From Pachyseris speciosa (lineage: Eukaryota; Cnidaria; Anthozoa; Scleractinia; Pachyseridae): 64,000 nt of DNA. The stretch covers positions 1 to 64,000 of the forward strand of contig JAEMWC010001374.1 in assembly GCA_016490735.1 (NCBI GenBank), given 5' to 3'. This document shows, piece after piece, positions 55,181 through 63,224 of this stretch. Position 1 is the stretch's first letter, and every line of letters begins with the position of its first letter. The notes beneath the pieces were generated by a model that saw only the letters and a program-made list of their open reading frames with translations, did not search any database and had not been told where the DNA came from. Made by a program: the position numbers and the translations under genes.

Positions 55181-55194
55181 TTAGACTAATCTAA
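55181..55194. promoter_or_regulatory. Divergent TTAGA-TCTAA promoter
   Basis: TTAGACTAATCTAA: an inverted pair of TCTAA boxes with four bases between. On the minus strand the box is 11 nt from the coiled-coil gene ATG; on the plus strand it is 11 nt from the ATPase ATG. The two genes share only this 36-bp intergenic region, so the pair most likely serves both directions. Confidence 0.7.
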
Positions 55195-55205
55195 ACTATT
55201 TACAT

Positions 55206-55844
55206 ATGGAAATCCCTAATTATGATATTCAGGGTTTAAAGAATTCATTCAGACAGTTGTATCCGTATATGCCAAAAGACACTTTCAGGATGCTGCTGGC
55301 TGGTAATTCTGGATCTGGAAAGACAACATTGTTCATGCATCTGATTATGGAACCGTTGGTCTATTATGATCAGATACATCTTTATGCAAAAAATTTGGAT
55401 CAAGACAAGTACAAATATCTTCGGAAAGTAATGGATGAAATAAGCAGTCACATTGGATATCCTGCCTTGGTTTGCAGTCAAGAAGAGATATTGCCAGTTG
55501 AACAAATAAAAGACACAAATTTGCAGCGATTGGTTGTTTTTGATGATTTCGTGACTGACAAGAAACAAGATCAGATAATCAGCTATTTCATTCAGGGGAG
55601 ACACAAGAACTGTTCAGTCATATATCTCACACAGTCATTCTATGGATGCCCAAAATCAATCAGACTCAATTGCAGTCACTTCTGTCTTTATGATTTCCCA
55701 TCATCAAGAGAAAGGAATCTGATTGCACAGGAGCTTGGAATCGACAAGAAGAAATACATTGAAGCAACCAAAAAACCATATTCCTTCTGTTATGTTGACA
55801 AGCCGATGAAGACAATCAAGAGAAATTTTTATGGTGCTGTTTAA
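55206..55844 (+). CDS. ATP: A32-type genome-packaging ATPase
   Basis: An intact 212-residue protein of the FtsK/HerA superfamily. Walker A is GNSGSGKT (33-40) and Walker B is LVVFDD (109-114), followed by DQIISYFIQGRHKNCSVIYL with the sensor-type region and LTQSFYG. It pumps DNA into preformed capsids in Polintons, virophages and poxviruses. It is the first gene of the rightward block and opens 11 nt after the AATCTAA half of the divergent promoter. Its stop codon lies beside two further TCTAA boxes. Confidence 0.95.
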   Translation: MEIPNYDIQGLKNSFRQLYPYMPKDTFRMLLAGNSGSGKTTLFMHLIMEPLVYYDQIHLYAKNLDQDKYKYLRKVMDEISSHIGYPALVCSQEEILPVEQIKDTNLQRLVVFDDFVTDKKQDQIISYFIQGRHKNCSVIYLTQSFYGCPKSIRLNCSHFCLYDFPSSRERNLIAQELGIDKKKYIEATKKPYSFCYVDKPMKTIKRNFYGAV

Positions 55845-55854
55845 TCTAATCTAA
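55843..55854 (+). promoter_or_regulatory. Doubled AATCTAA box
   Basis: Two overlapping AATCTAA boxes (55843-55849 and 55848-55854), 11 and 6 nt before the ATG of a 24-codon frame. Confidence 0.5.
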
Positions 55855-55860
55855 TATTAT

Positions 55861-55935
55861 ATGGCAATCAATAATTTCCAAAATGTTGAAAAACAGGAGA
55901 ATCCAAAAACAGAAAGAATCGAAAAATTAATCTAA
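55861..55935 (+). CDS. 24-residue micro-ORF with its own TCTAA box
   Basis: Reads MAINNFQNVEKQ... and stops inside the next TCTAA box. It starts at the spacing from the box seen for real genes of the element. The peptide is acidic/basic mixed without a membrane segment. It could be a leader for the fibre transcript, the remnant of a lost third fibre tail, or chance. No homologue known to me. Confidence 0.35.
   Translation: MAINNFQNVEKQENPKTERIEKLI
55929..55935 (+). promoter_or_regulatory. AATCTAA box before long fibre
   Basis: AATCTAA, 12 nt before the fibre ATG. Its TAA is also the stop of the preceding micro-ORF. Confidence 0.6.
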
Positions 55936-55947
55936 CAAGATGATATA

Positions 55948-58900
55948 ATGGGAGTTTTTAATGCTCAAATAAATCAAGATAAAACAGAAACTGGTACTGG
56001 TGAAAGAGGCCCAGCTGGTCCAGTTGGTCCCAAAGGTGAAAAAGGTGATAGAGGTGATAGAGGTCCAAAAGGTAATACAGGTGCAATTGGTCCACAAGGA
56101 GCTACTGGAGCTGTTGGTCCTAAAGGTGATGGATTTAGATTAACACAAGATGGTAATTATGACATTGAAAATAAACGTTTGACAGATGTTGGTGATCCAG
56201 TAAATCATTATGATTCTGCTAACTTGGGATATGTTAATGATGCTGTTTTATCAATTGAAGGAACACGTGTTAATCCATTCAAATTTCTTCTTGAAGATAC
56301 ATCAAAAACAACTATTCTTAGAAATGCGAATAATCTGCAATTGGAAGATTTTGACAAAAGCCCTTACTCATTTAATAAAATAGCCTTGTCTTTTGTTATT
56401 CCTACTGCTGGTCTTACAACTGTTCTTCGTTTTGATCTGACACAATTGGAAGTTTCAAAGTACACTTTAGTTGTTGAGTTTTATACTGATGGTAGCCCAA
56501 ATAATGCAACAGTCGATGACGACAATCTGTCATCTAATTTAATTGAAAGAAAGGATTCAATAAAAAGAGCATTTCCAAAGACTCATCTTGTTGATGGTTA
56601 TCTCAAAAGAATATTCTTCCTTGAAAAAACAAGTCATGGTTCCACATCAATGGAGTTATTGTTGATTTCACCATATTTACAAAATAATAAAAAACATTAT
56701 GTTATAGTTTATGGTGTTTATGGATTTTCTAATATCATTTTATCACATATTCACGACCCAGCTTTTGAAATAGAAAACGGTAATGTTGCATTCGATGGTA
56801 AAATTGACATGAAATTAAACAAAATCATCAACCTGCAGGATAACCCCTCAAACCCACAAGACGCTGTAAACAAATCTTACGTTGATAATAAAACAGCTGA
56901 TTTCCTTAATAAAAACACTGGTGGTGTAATTTATGCACCTGTCAGCATGAATAGAAATGATCTGTTTGGCATACCAGATAACCCAATATTTGGTTATTCA
57001 GCTGTAAATAGAAACTATGTGAACAATAATTTTTTGAAACTAAATGGAAGCGTTGCGATGACTTCTGATTTGAATCTTGGAGGTAACAAATTGACTAATG
57101 TATCAACACCAACTGCAAACGATGATACAGCCACAAAGGGGTATGTTGATACTGAAATTGCTGGTATTGCTGGCATTGATGTTTCTCTATTTCTTAAAAA
57201 AGATGGAAGTGTTGTAATGACTGGTGATCTTGACATGGGTGACAATAAAATAACAAATGTTGGATCTCCAAACTCTGATAAAGATTCTGCCAACAAAAAG
57301 TATGTTGATGACCTTGTTTTTTCAGCATCTGGAGCACAAAAAAATCCATTCGCTTTTCTGTTAAAAGACAAATCCAAGTCTTCTGCAGTCAGTGGTGTGG
57401 AAAACCTTCAAATTGAGAATTTTGACAGATCACCATACCACATAAACAAGTCGTCATTGTCTTTTTTCATCAAACGAAGAGGCAACTTTACATCTAAAAT
57501 TCGTTTTGATGTTTCATCATTGAGTAATGGACGGTACACATTTGTTTCTGAGTTTTACTCACCATCAGATCCAAGAAGTGCTGCAATCAGTTTAACCCTT
57601 CCAACAATTAATATGCGTGACGCTGGACTGTCATTTCAAAAAGCTTTTACTAGAACTCCACATGTTGATGGTTATATTAAAATTCTTTTCCAGATAGAAA
57701 AAACCAGTGGTGGGCAAGCGGCAATACAGGTGGAACTTTCCAGCACTGCTCCTGCGTCTAACACCAAAACACATATCATCGTTTATGGGGCCTATGGCTA
57801 TCATACCAATTTGTCTTACTTTCTCCATGACCCAGCTTATGAAATTGAAAACGGTCATGTTGCGTTTGGTAGTAATGTTGACATGAAATTAAACAAAATC
57901 ATCAACCTACAGGATAACCCCTCAAACCCACAAGATGCTGTAAACAAAAAGTATGTTGATGCTGAAATTGCTGGTATTGATGTTTCTCAATTTCTTAAAA
58001 AAGATGGAAGTGTTATAATGACCGGCAATCAGGATTTTGGGGGTTTATTATTAGAGGCCATGGGATAGGAAACCAACCAGCAGATCTTGTGAATAAATCA
58101 TATATTGACACTAATCTCGCATCAAAAAGCAGTATCGGTCAAACTCTACTTCGAGATGGAACACAAGAAATGACTGATAATTTAAATCTGGCTGGTAACA
58201 AAGTGATCAACTGTGCAACACCAACTGCTAACACAGATGCTGCCAACAAAAGATATGTTGACCAGGCCCCTTTTCTTAAACTTGTCGGAGGTCAAATGGC
58301 TGGTGATATTGACATGGGTGATAACACACTCGCAAACTTAAAAGAAGGAACAAATAAAACCGATGCTGTAAATTTAGATCAATTAGAAAAAAGTCATATT
58401 TCATCTGCTTCTCATCCAAAGAATGCTTTCAAATATTTGATGAATGATATTGATGAAGTCAGTACTGAATATGGCTTGACAGTTAATGGATATGTCAATT
58501 TACCTCGTTCACCACATTTGATTTCAAAAAAGGTCATTGATATAGACTTGAATAAAGAAGCTAATCATATTTACAGAGCTAGAATTGGATTTAATATGTA
58601 CACAATAAAAGATGGAAAATACACTTTCATTCTTGAATGGCTATTTCCTGATTATGAAGGAATGAATCTTAGTAGTGTAACATTCAGTGCAACTGGTGGA
58701 ATTACAATTCATAAAACTGTAGGGAGAAAATTTGATAACAGAAATGAAGATCATTCGAGATATTTATTATGGATTGAAAAACCATCAGCAAGTTCACCAC
58801 CTGAATATTTATATTGTACGATTCATATTAATGCTAACCCAACTTATCCAAATAAGTACAAAGTTCATTGTGTTGCATATGGTATTGATTTCGAAGCAGT

Positions 58901-59621
58901 AGACGTTCCATCAAGTGTTTACGACTTCTCTGAACCTTTCAAAATCGTTAATGAGGAAATACAATTACAAACTGATTTAGATTTGAATGGTTTTGACGTG
59001 AAAGAAAATGAAAATTGGTTGTTTGGTGGAGACAATGGTGAATTGACAATGCTGAATAATATTAATATGAACACTTATCTGATAAAAGAGGCCAAACTTG
59101 GTGGTGATTTAAATATGAATGGCTATAGAATTCATAACGGTGCTTTGAATCTATTTCGTTCAAGCGTTACAGGTGTAATTATGGAAACGGCTTTCGATTT
59201 GGGTGGATTTGCTCTTTACAGGCCGAAATTAGGAGGTGATCTAGATTTGAATGGGAATAGAATAATTGGTCAAACAATTTATATAAATGCCTTCGTTGAA
59301 GTCAAACAAAACCATGACTCGAATGTGTTGAAAACTGTCTTAATTGATGGGGGAAAACAGATGGTTGTTTTAAACAATTTTTATTTCAAACGTTTACACA
59401 TTATTCAAAACGCTGGAACTGGAATACTTGTGTTCGTAAATAAAAGAGATGGACAAGCAAGTAGGTCAATAACAAAGCGCTATACAATTAGTAATACTCC
59501 TAATATCACAACTGTCGATATTAATCTACAATTATATAATGGCTTCTTTTACATTGACTATTCACACCCCAATTCAAATGCTTTTGATTTGTCCTTTTTG
59601 CTTGAATTTATTATTAACTAG
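55948..59621 (+). pseudogene. Long fibre: collagen stalk and tail-fibre-type repeats, one frame break
   Basis: The first frame (706 residues, to 58068) opens MGVFNAQINQD, then about 15 Gly-X-Y triplets (GPAGPVGPKGEKGDRGDR...). It continues with alternating short repeats ending DAVNKxYVD or close variants (about nine over both frames) and ~170-residue beta-rich modules (starts NPFKFLLED and NPFAFLLKD). The second frame (58069-59621) continues the same repeats, has a third module (NAFKYLMND) and a C-terminal beta-rich knob. The frames separate at a run of five Gs at 58039-58043, so this was one gene of about 1,220 codons. Collagen plus such repeats resembles phage tail fibres; host attachment is inferred. 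Confidence 0.8.
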
Positions 59622-59641
59622 TACAATAGTCTTCATGAATT

Positions 59642-59648
59642 AATCTAA
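59642..59648 (+). promoter_or_regulatory. AATCTAA box before short fibre
   Basis: AATCTAA, 12 nt before the ATG of the short fibre gene, in AT-rich intergenic DNA. Confidence 0.65.
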
Positions 59649-59660
59649 AATAATATTATA

Positions 59661-60590
59661 ATGGGTGTATTTAATCATTCACTAAATCAAGACAATAAAG
59701 GTGATAAAGGTGATAAAGGTGATGGATTCACATTAACACAAGATGGGTATTTTGATATTGGAGGAAATAAAATAACTAATGTTGATGAAGGAACATCAGA
59801 TGATGATTGTGTAACAAAAAAACAACTAGATTTGAAGTTAGATAGAGCAACTTTTGTTATTTCAAATTCACTGCCTGGTATACCTGTTCTTGATGGAATT
59901 TCAATTGCTTTGATACCATCTCTGTCTGTATTGACAACTGATGCTGATGATAGAGTTTCTAGTTGGCTGGATCCTGTTAATAATGTCACTTTTACACAAA
60001 CTTCTAATTCGAAAAAACCATTGTTACTAAGAGATTCAGTCAAGAAAAAGTTTTTCATACGTTTTGATGGCAGTGATGACTACTTGGAGAACAGTTCATT
60101 TGATGTTTCTAAAGTTGCTGGACGGAGTGGAAATACTTGTACTGTTATAATCATTGCAAACACAAAACAAACAAAATGTCAATCACAATTTCAATGGGGT
60201 AAGGGTGCTGTTAGATTTGGTGTTCATCTGCCTTGGATTAATGGAGCATGTTATATTGATTTCGGTTCTATATTAAATGGAAGACTTGCTGTTTCTTCTT
60301 TGGCTAATCTGACGGGAAATATTGAAGTTTTTACTGTTCGAGTTGATGGTTATAATATGGAATTTTTCAGAGGTATTTCATCAATGACACCAGTTGGAAC
60401 AGGATCAATTTCAGCAACATTGACTGGTAGTGCACAAGAAATGTTTATTGGTTGTCAAGTTCATACAGATGGTTCTGCAATTAATTTTTGTGAAATGGAT
60501 CTTTATGCTTTTGCTGTTTGGCAGAAATCACTAACTAACCAAGAACTGAGAAATATGTATCGTTTCATTGAAGATTATTTTGATCTTTGA
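59661..60590 (+). CDS. Short fibre: collagen stub and LamG/ConA-like knob
   Basis: An intact 309-residue protein. It opens MGVFNHSLNQD, nearly the same tail as the long fibre, then a short GDKGDKGDKGDG collagen stub and one tail-fibre-type repeat (GGNKITNVDEGTSDDDCVTK). Residues about 85-305 form a predicted concanavalin-A/LamG-like jelly roll: FIRFDGSDDYLENSS, TVIIIANTKQTK, AQEMFIGCQV and the terminal DLYAFAVWQKSLTNQELRNM typical of such lectin folds. The shared tail implies both fibres plug into the same penton. Glycan binding is inferred from the fold only. Confidence 0.7.
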   Translation: MGVFNHSLNQDNKGDKGDKGDGFTLTQDGYFDIGGNKITNVDEGTSDDDCVTKKQLDLKLDRATFVISNSLPGIPVLDGISIALIPSLSVLTTDADDRVSSWLDPVNNVTFTQTSNSKKPLLLRDSVKKKFFIRFDGSDDYLENSSFDVSKVAGRSGNTCTVIIIANTKQTKCQSQFQWGKGAVRFGVHLPWINGACYIDFGSILNGRLAVSSLANLTGNIEVFTVRVDGYNMEFFRGISSMTPVGTGSISATLTGSAQEMFIGCQVHTDGSAINFCEMDLYAFAVWQKSLTNQELRNMYRFIEDYFDL

Positions 60591-60608
60591 ATTATGTAAT
60601 CAATTATT

Positions 60609-61028
60609 ATGAAGCAGATTATAAGATTTGTACGATGGTTCATTCGGGATGCTGAACGGAAAAACCCTGGTGTTGATAAGAGGATTTTGAAATCAGCTTT
60701 GGTTTACCAGTTTCTATATCACAAACATTTCAACAAATATATTGAAGTGAGAGATATTATCCAGGAGCATATAGGCATTGGATTAATCGGTCCCGGTGAA
60801 GGCTGCTTAACACATTTTTTGGAGCATACTCTTGGTTGGATTGATACATTACAGACACATGGTATATTACACGATGCCTTCGGTAGGTTTTATGTCAAAC
60901 ATGCACTTGATAGAGGATATTCTTATGCTCTACCGTCTTTCTTGACGACTAAAATTAGTAAGTTATCACCTCTAAGTGGGCAATTGTCTGGTTTGTGGTA
61001 CTGTGTGTTGAACAGAATCGTTATATAA
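60609..61028 (+). CDS. Hypothetical Polinton protein, 139 residues
   Basis: Reads MKQIIRFVRWFIRDAERKNP and is mostly helical and basic, with a short glycine-rich turn (GIGLIGPGEG) and a histidine-rich middle (THFLEHTLGWIDTLQTHG). I do not recognise it. It follows the short fibre by 18 bp and precedes the next gene by 9 bp. No TCTAA box is present, so it may be read from the fibre transcript. Confidence 0.55.
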   Translation: MKQIIRFVRWFIRDAERKNPGVDKRILKSALVYQFLYHKHFNKYIEVRDIIQEHIGIGLIGPGEGCLTHFLEHTLGWIDTLQTHGILHDAFGRFYVKHALDRGYSYALPSFLTTKISKLSPLSGQLSGLWYCVLNRIVI

Positions 61029-61037
61029 GCATATTGT

Positions 61038-61523
61038 ATGAAAGAGCGAAAAAGCATATTCAGCTGGAACCATATTTCAGGTGAATTAACAGAAGATCAG
61101 GTAAATGAATTAAAAGCCTATTACCACACATATCACAGAAAGTGTTGGGCTCATAAACAGGCTGTTAAAAGGTTCAAAAAATGGAAATTACTGGGGAATT
61201 CCTTGTCCATCATCTTTGCAACTGGGGGTCTCGCCACAAGTGTGGCAACAGGTGGTGTTAGTTTGGTAGCCATCAGTACAGCAGCACTTTTGATACAAGG
61301 GTGGATGAAGCATAAAAACCTAGATTTGAAAATCCAGAATTGCACATATGCTTATCAAAGCTATCAACATCTACTCAATTCAATAAAAGACAAGTTGAGA
61401 AGTGGTGATTTTGATGCTTCAAGTATACAAATCTCAATGAAGAATATCGATGATTATGTGACTGATAATAGTCCAATTATTGATAAGTACCTACTGAAAT
61501 ATGATGAAAAATTCACTGCTTGA
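61038..61523 (+). CDS. Membrane-hairpin protein (SLATT-like), 161 residues
   Basis: A charged N-terminal helix leads into a glycine- and alanine-rich hydrophobic hairpin (residues about 53-88; SIIFATGGLATSVATGG then VSLVAISTAALLIQG). A helical C-terminal domain follows (LKIQNCTYAYQSYQHLL). The layout resembles SLATT-type or pore-forming two-helix proteins. A virion membrane or holin-like role is possible but unproved. It overlaps the convergent VLTF3-like gene by 11 bp. Confidence 0.5.
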   Translation: MKERKSIFSWNHISGELTEDQVNELKAYYHTYHRKCWAHKQAVKRFKKWKLLGNSLSIIFATGGLATSVATGGVSLVAISTAALLIQGWMKHKNLDLKIQNCTYAYQSYQHLLNSIKDKLRSGDFDASSIQISMKNIDDYVTDNSPIIDKYLLKYDEKFTA

Positions 61524-62076
61524 TAATACTAATAATCTTATCAAATCTCAACAATAGAATCTCAACCCAATATTGATCATAAAATTTTAATGTCTTCTTT
61601 GATCTTGTAACTATTATTTCATCAAATGGTAGATCAAGCATTATGAATATTTGCTTAAGCATAAATTTGGTGCTTATCATTCTTTTACGATTCTTATTCA
61701 CCGAAGGGATGATAGTGTCTATCTCTTCGAATATTTTCAATATTTTACCCTTATCTTTTACTGAAATTTGAAATCTATTCTTGCAACATATACCATTTAT
61801 CACATTTTCAATATGGTACTTCCGGTGATATACAGATTTTCGCCGTATTTTATACATATTATTATGAAAGTCAACGTACTCCTTACAATAGTCATAGCCG
61901 TGGACTGAACCACAATTTAGACAAACATTTTCACCATCATCATTAAACATTTTCTGTTTATCACAGCAAGGTGCTTTCACACTTTTAACAACTTTGACCA
62001 ATAGCTGATCACAAAAAGGACATGTCAACTCCCCCATATTCTTCAATTCATTGTGGATTACTAAATTACAACTCAT
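61513..62076 (-). CDS. Zinc-ribbon transcription factor, VLTF3-like
   Basis: 187 residues. An N-terminal zinc region has paired cysteines (TCPFCDQLL; APCCDKQ; NVCLNCGSVHGYDYC), then RRKSVYHRKYHIENVI. A helical C-terminal domain (VNKNRKRMISTKFMLKQIF, KTLKFYDQYWVEI) follows in the order of poxvirus late transcription factor 3. Such factors direct late gene expression in large DNA viruses and occur in some Polintons and virophages. It stands alone on the minus strand at the right end. A near-match box TATCTCA lies 10 nt before the ATG. Assignment is by pattern, not by alignment. Confidence 0.55.
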   Translation of the reverse strand: MSCNLVIHNELKNMGELTCPFCDQLLVKVVKSVKAPCCDKQKMFNDDGENVCLNCGSVHGYDYCKEYVDFHNNMYKIRRKSVYHRKYHIENVINGICCKNRFQISVKDKGKILKIFEEIDTIIPSVNKNRKRMISTKFMLKQIFIMLDLPFDEIIVTRSKKTLKFYDQYWVEILLLRFDKIISIIKQ

Positions 62077-62086
62077 CTATATTATA

Positions 62087-62093
62087 TGAGATA
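62087..62093 (-). promoter_or_regulatory. TATCTCA near-match box before VLTF3-like gene
   Basis: One base off TATCTAA, 10 nt before the ATG, same strand and spacing as the exact boxes. Confidence 0.4.
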
Positions 62094-62119
62094 TTATTTC
62101 TTTATGCAGCTAACACATG

Positions 62120-62291
62120 ATAGGCGATGACTCATTCCCTGTTTTCCGAGAATGTCACGCTTGGTGATTTTTCCGAGAATTTCAGATTAAACAACTATAT
62201 ATATCCATCAGATTGAAAAATGTGCTGAAAATTAAATAACTATAATCATTCATTTGAAAAGTGTGCTGAAACCGCCAAACACTATACTACT
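62120..62291 (-). repeat. Polinton right terminal inverted repeat
   Basis: Reverse complement of the left repeat without the 10-bp insertion; ends ...CACTATACTACT and is followed by TATGAC at 62292-62297. Confidence 0.97.
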
Positions 62292-62297
62292 TATGAC

Positions 62298-62516
62298 AGT
62301 GTATGTGTCGGCTAACTGCACGCAAGCCAACCAAAACGTTTCCGGGAATAATTTTCTCTTTGCCAAAGTTTCATGGTTTCTCTGCATGAAGCTACATAAA
62401 CAAACTTGATCCATCTAATTGGGTCCTATTATTGTCCCGGTGATTTGCAGTTAATTCCCAGAGAATCCAATAATTGGATGTCTCAAGACAAAAAACTGAA
62501 CCTCTCACAAGAATGT
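62298..62516. other. Right flank of the Polinton, no gene
   Basis: Unassigned host DNA between the Polinton target duplication and the next MITE. Confidence 0.5.
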
Positions 62517-62965
62517 CAGGGGCACCCAACGACAAGTTTCGGTAGATATCTGTTCGGTGGATGGTAATTTTCGCCTTGCACTTTCGGCGTCGATTTAAGA
62601 GTGCACTCGGATTTTCGTAACTAAAACGTGGCCTAAAAGGTTCGAAATTGGGAAATCATAGCCCCTGAGGTTTTCGGAAAGGTCGTAATTGCTGTTTTTG
62701 GCAGTCAAAAACGTCAGCTAGTATTTTCGGAAAGAAAATAGTTCCCTAGAAAGTTCGTGAAAAGCTCATTTCAGCTTGCATTTTCTCAAAGGAGGATTTT
62801 GTTCCCTAACATTTTCGTGCAATTAAAATTTCAGCTAGGGAATCCGAACAGATGAACTTCTTCTAGCTTATGAAAAAATCGCTTTAAACAGACTTCAAAC
62901 ACCATAAGGAACTTAAAAATGCCTTTCTACAGCTTTTGGTTGATTTGGCTAGTTGGGTGCCCCTG
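62517..62965. mobile_element. MITE with CAGGGGCACCCAAC ends
   Basis: Perfect 14-bp terminal inverted repeats CAGGGGCACCCAAC / GTTGGGTGCCCCTG bound 449 bp of non-coding DNA with repeated TTTTCGGAAAG-like text. I could not find a clear target duplication. Likely a non-autonomous DNA transposon of undetermined superfamily. Confidence 0.7.
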
Positions 62966-62987
62966 AAAGATCCTACGAATCAACCTG

Positions 62988-63183
62988 GATAATCTTAGTA
63001 AGAGGGTCAACTTAACCGATCTTATGTAAAACGAATGTTGATCCGCCTGCTAGGGTGATCCGCTTCTCGACTGTTCTGTATTCTAAGTGCCAACTCTCTT
63101 CTCGTCATTATTAATATCTCTAAGCTCTAAGCTGGATAATCCTAGCATGAGGGTCAACTCAACCGATCTTATGTAAAACGAAT
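62988..63183. repeat. Two direct copies of a ~52 bp sequence
   Basis: TGGATAATC(T/C)TAG...GAGGGTCAACT(T/C)AACCGATC occurs at about 62990 and again at about 63131, both ending TTATGTAAAACGAATG, with about 90 bp between. Confidence 0.75.
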
Positions 63184-63224
63184 GAATAAATTAAAGGGGA
63201 TTAATTTCTAAAGAAATTGTGGTG

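Larger units (their letters stand above)
42758..62291. mobile_element. Complete Maverick/Polinton element
   Basis: Bounded by 6-bp duplications TATGAC (42752-42757 and 62292-62297), with AG...CT termini and inverted repeats. It carries the full Polinton core: protein-primed polymerase B, integrase, cysteine protease, packaging ATPase, major and minor capsid proteins. Length (19.5 kb), ends and genes all match the superfamily. Close similarity of the two inverted repeats, apart from a 10-bp indel, implies recent insertion. Three frame breaks suggest either early decay or homopolymer errors in assembly. Confidence 0.97.

Noticed and set aside
58089..59621. Treating the second fibre frame as a separate gene
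   Set aside because: It starts at GTG in the middle of a repeat unit, has no TCTAA box, and continues the repeat series of the first frame.
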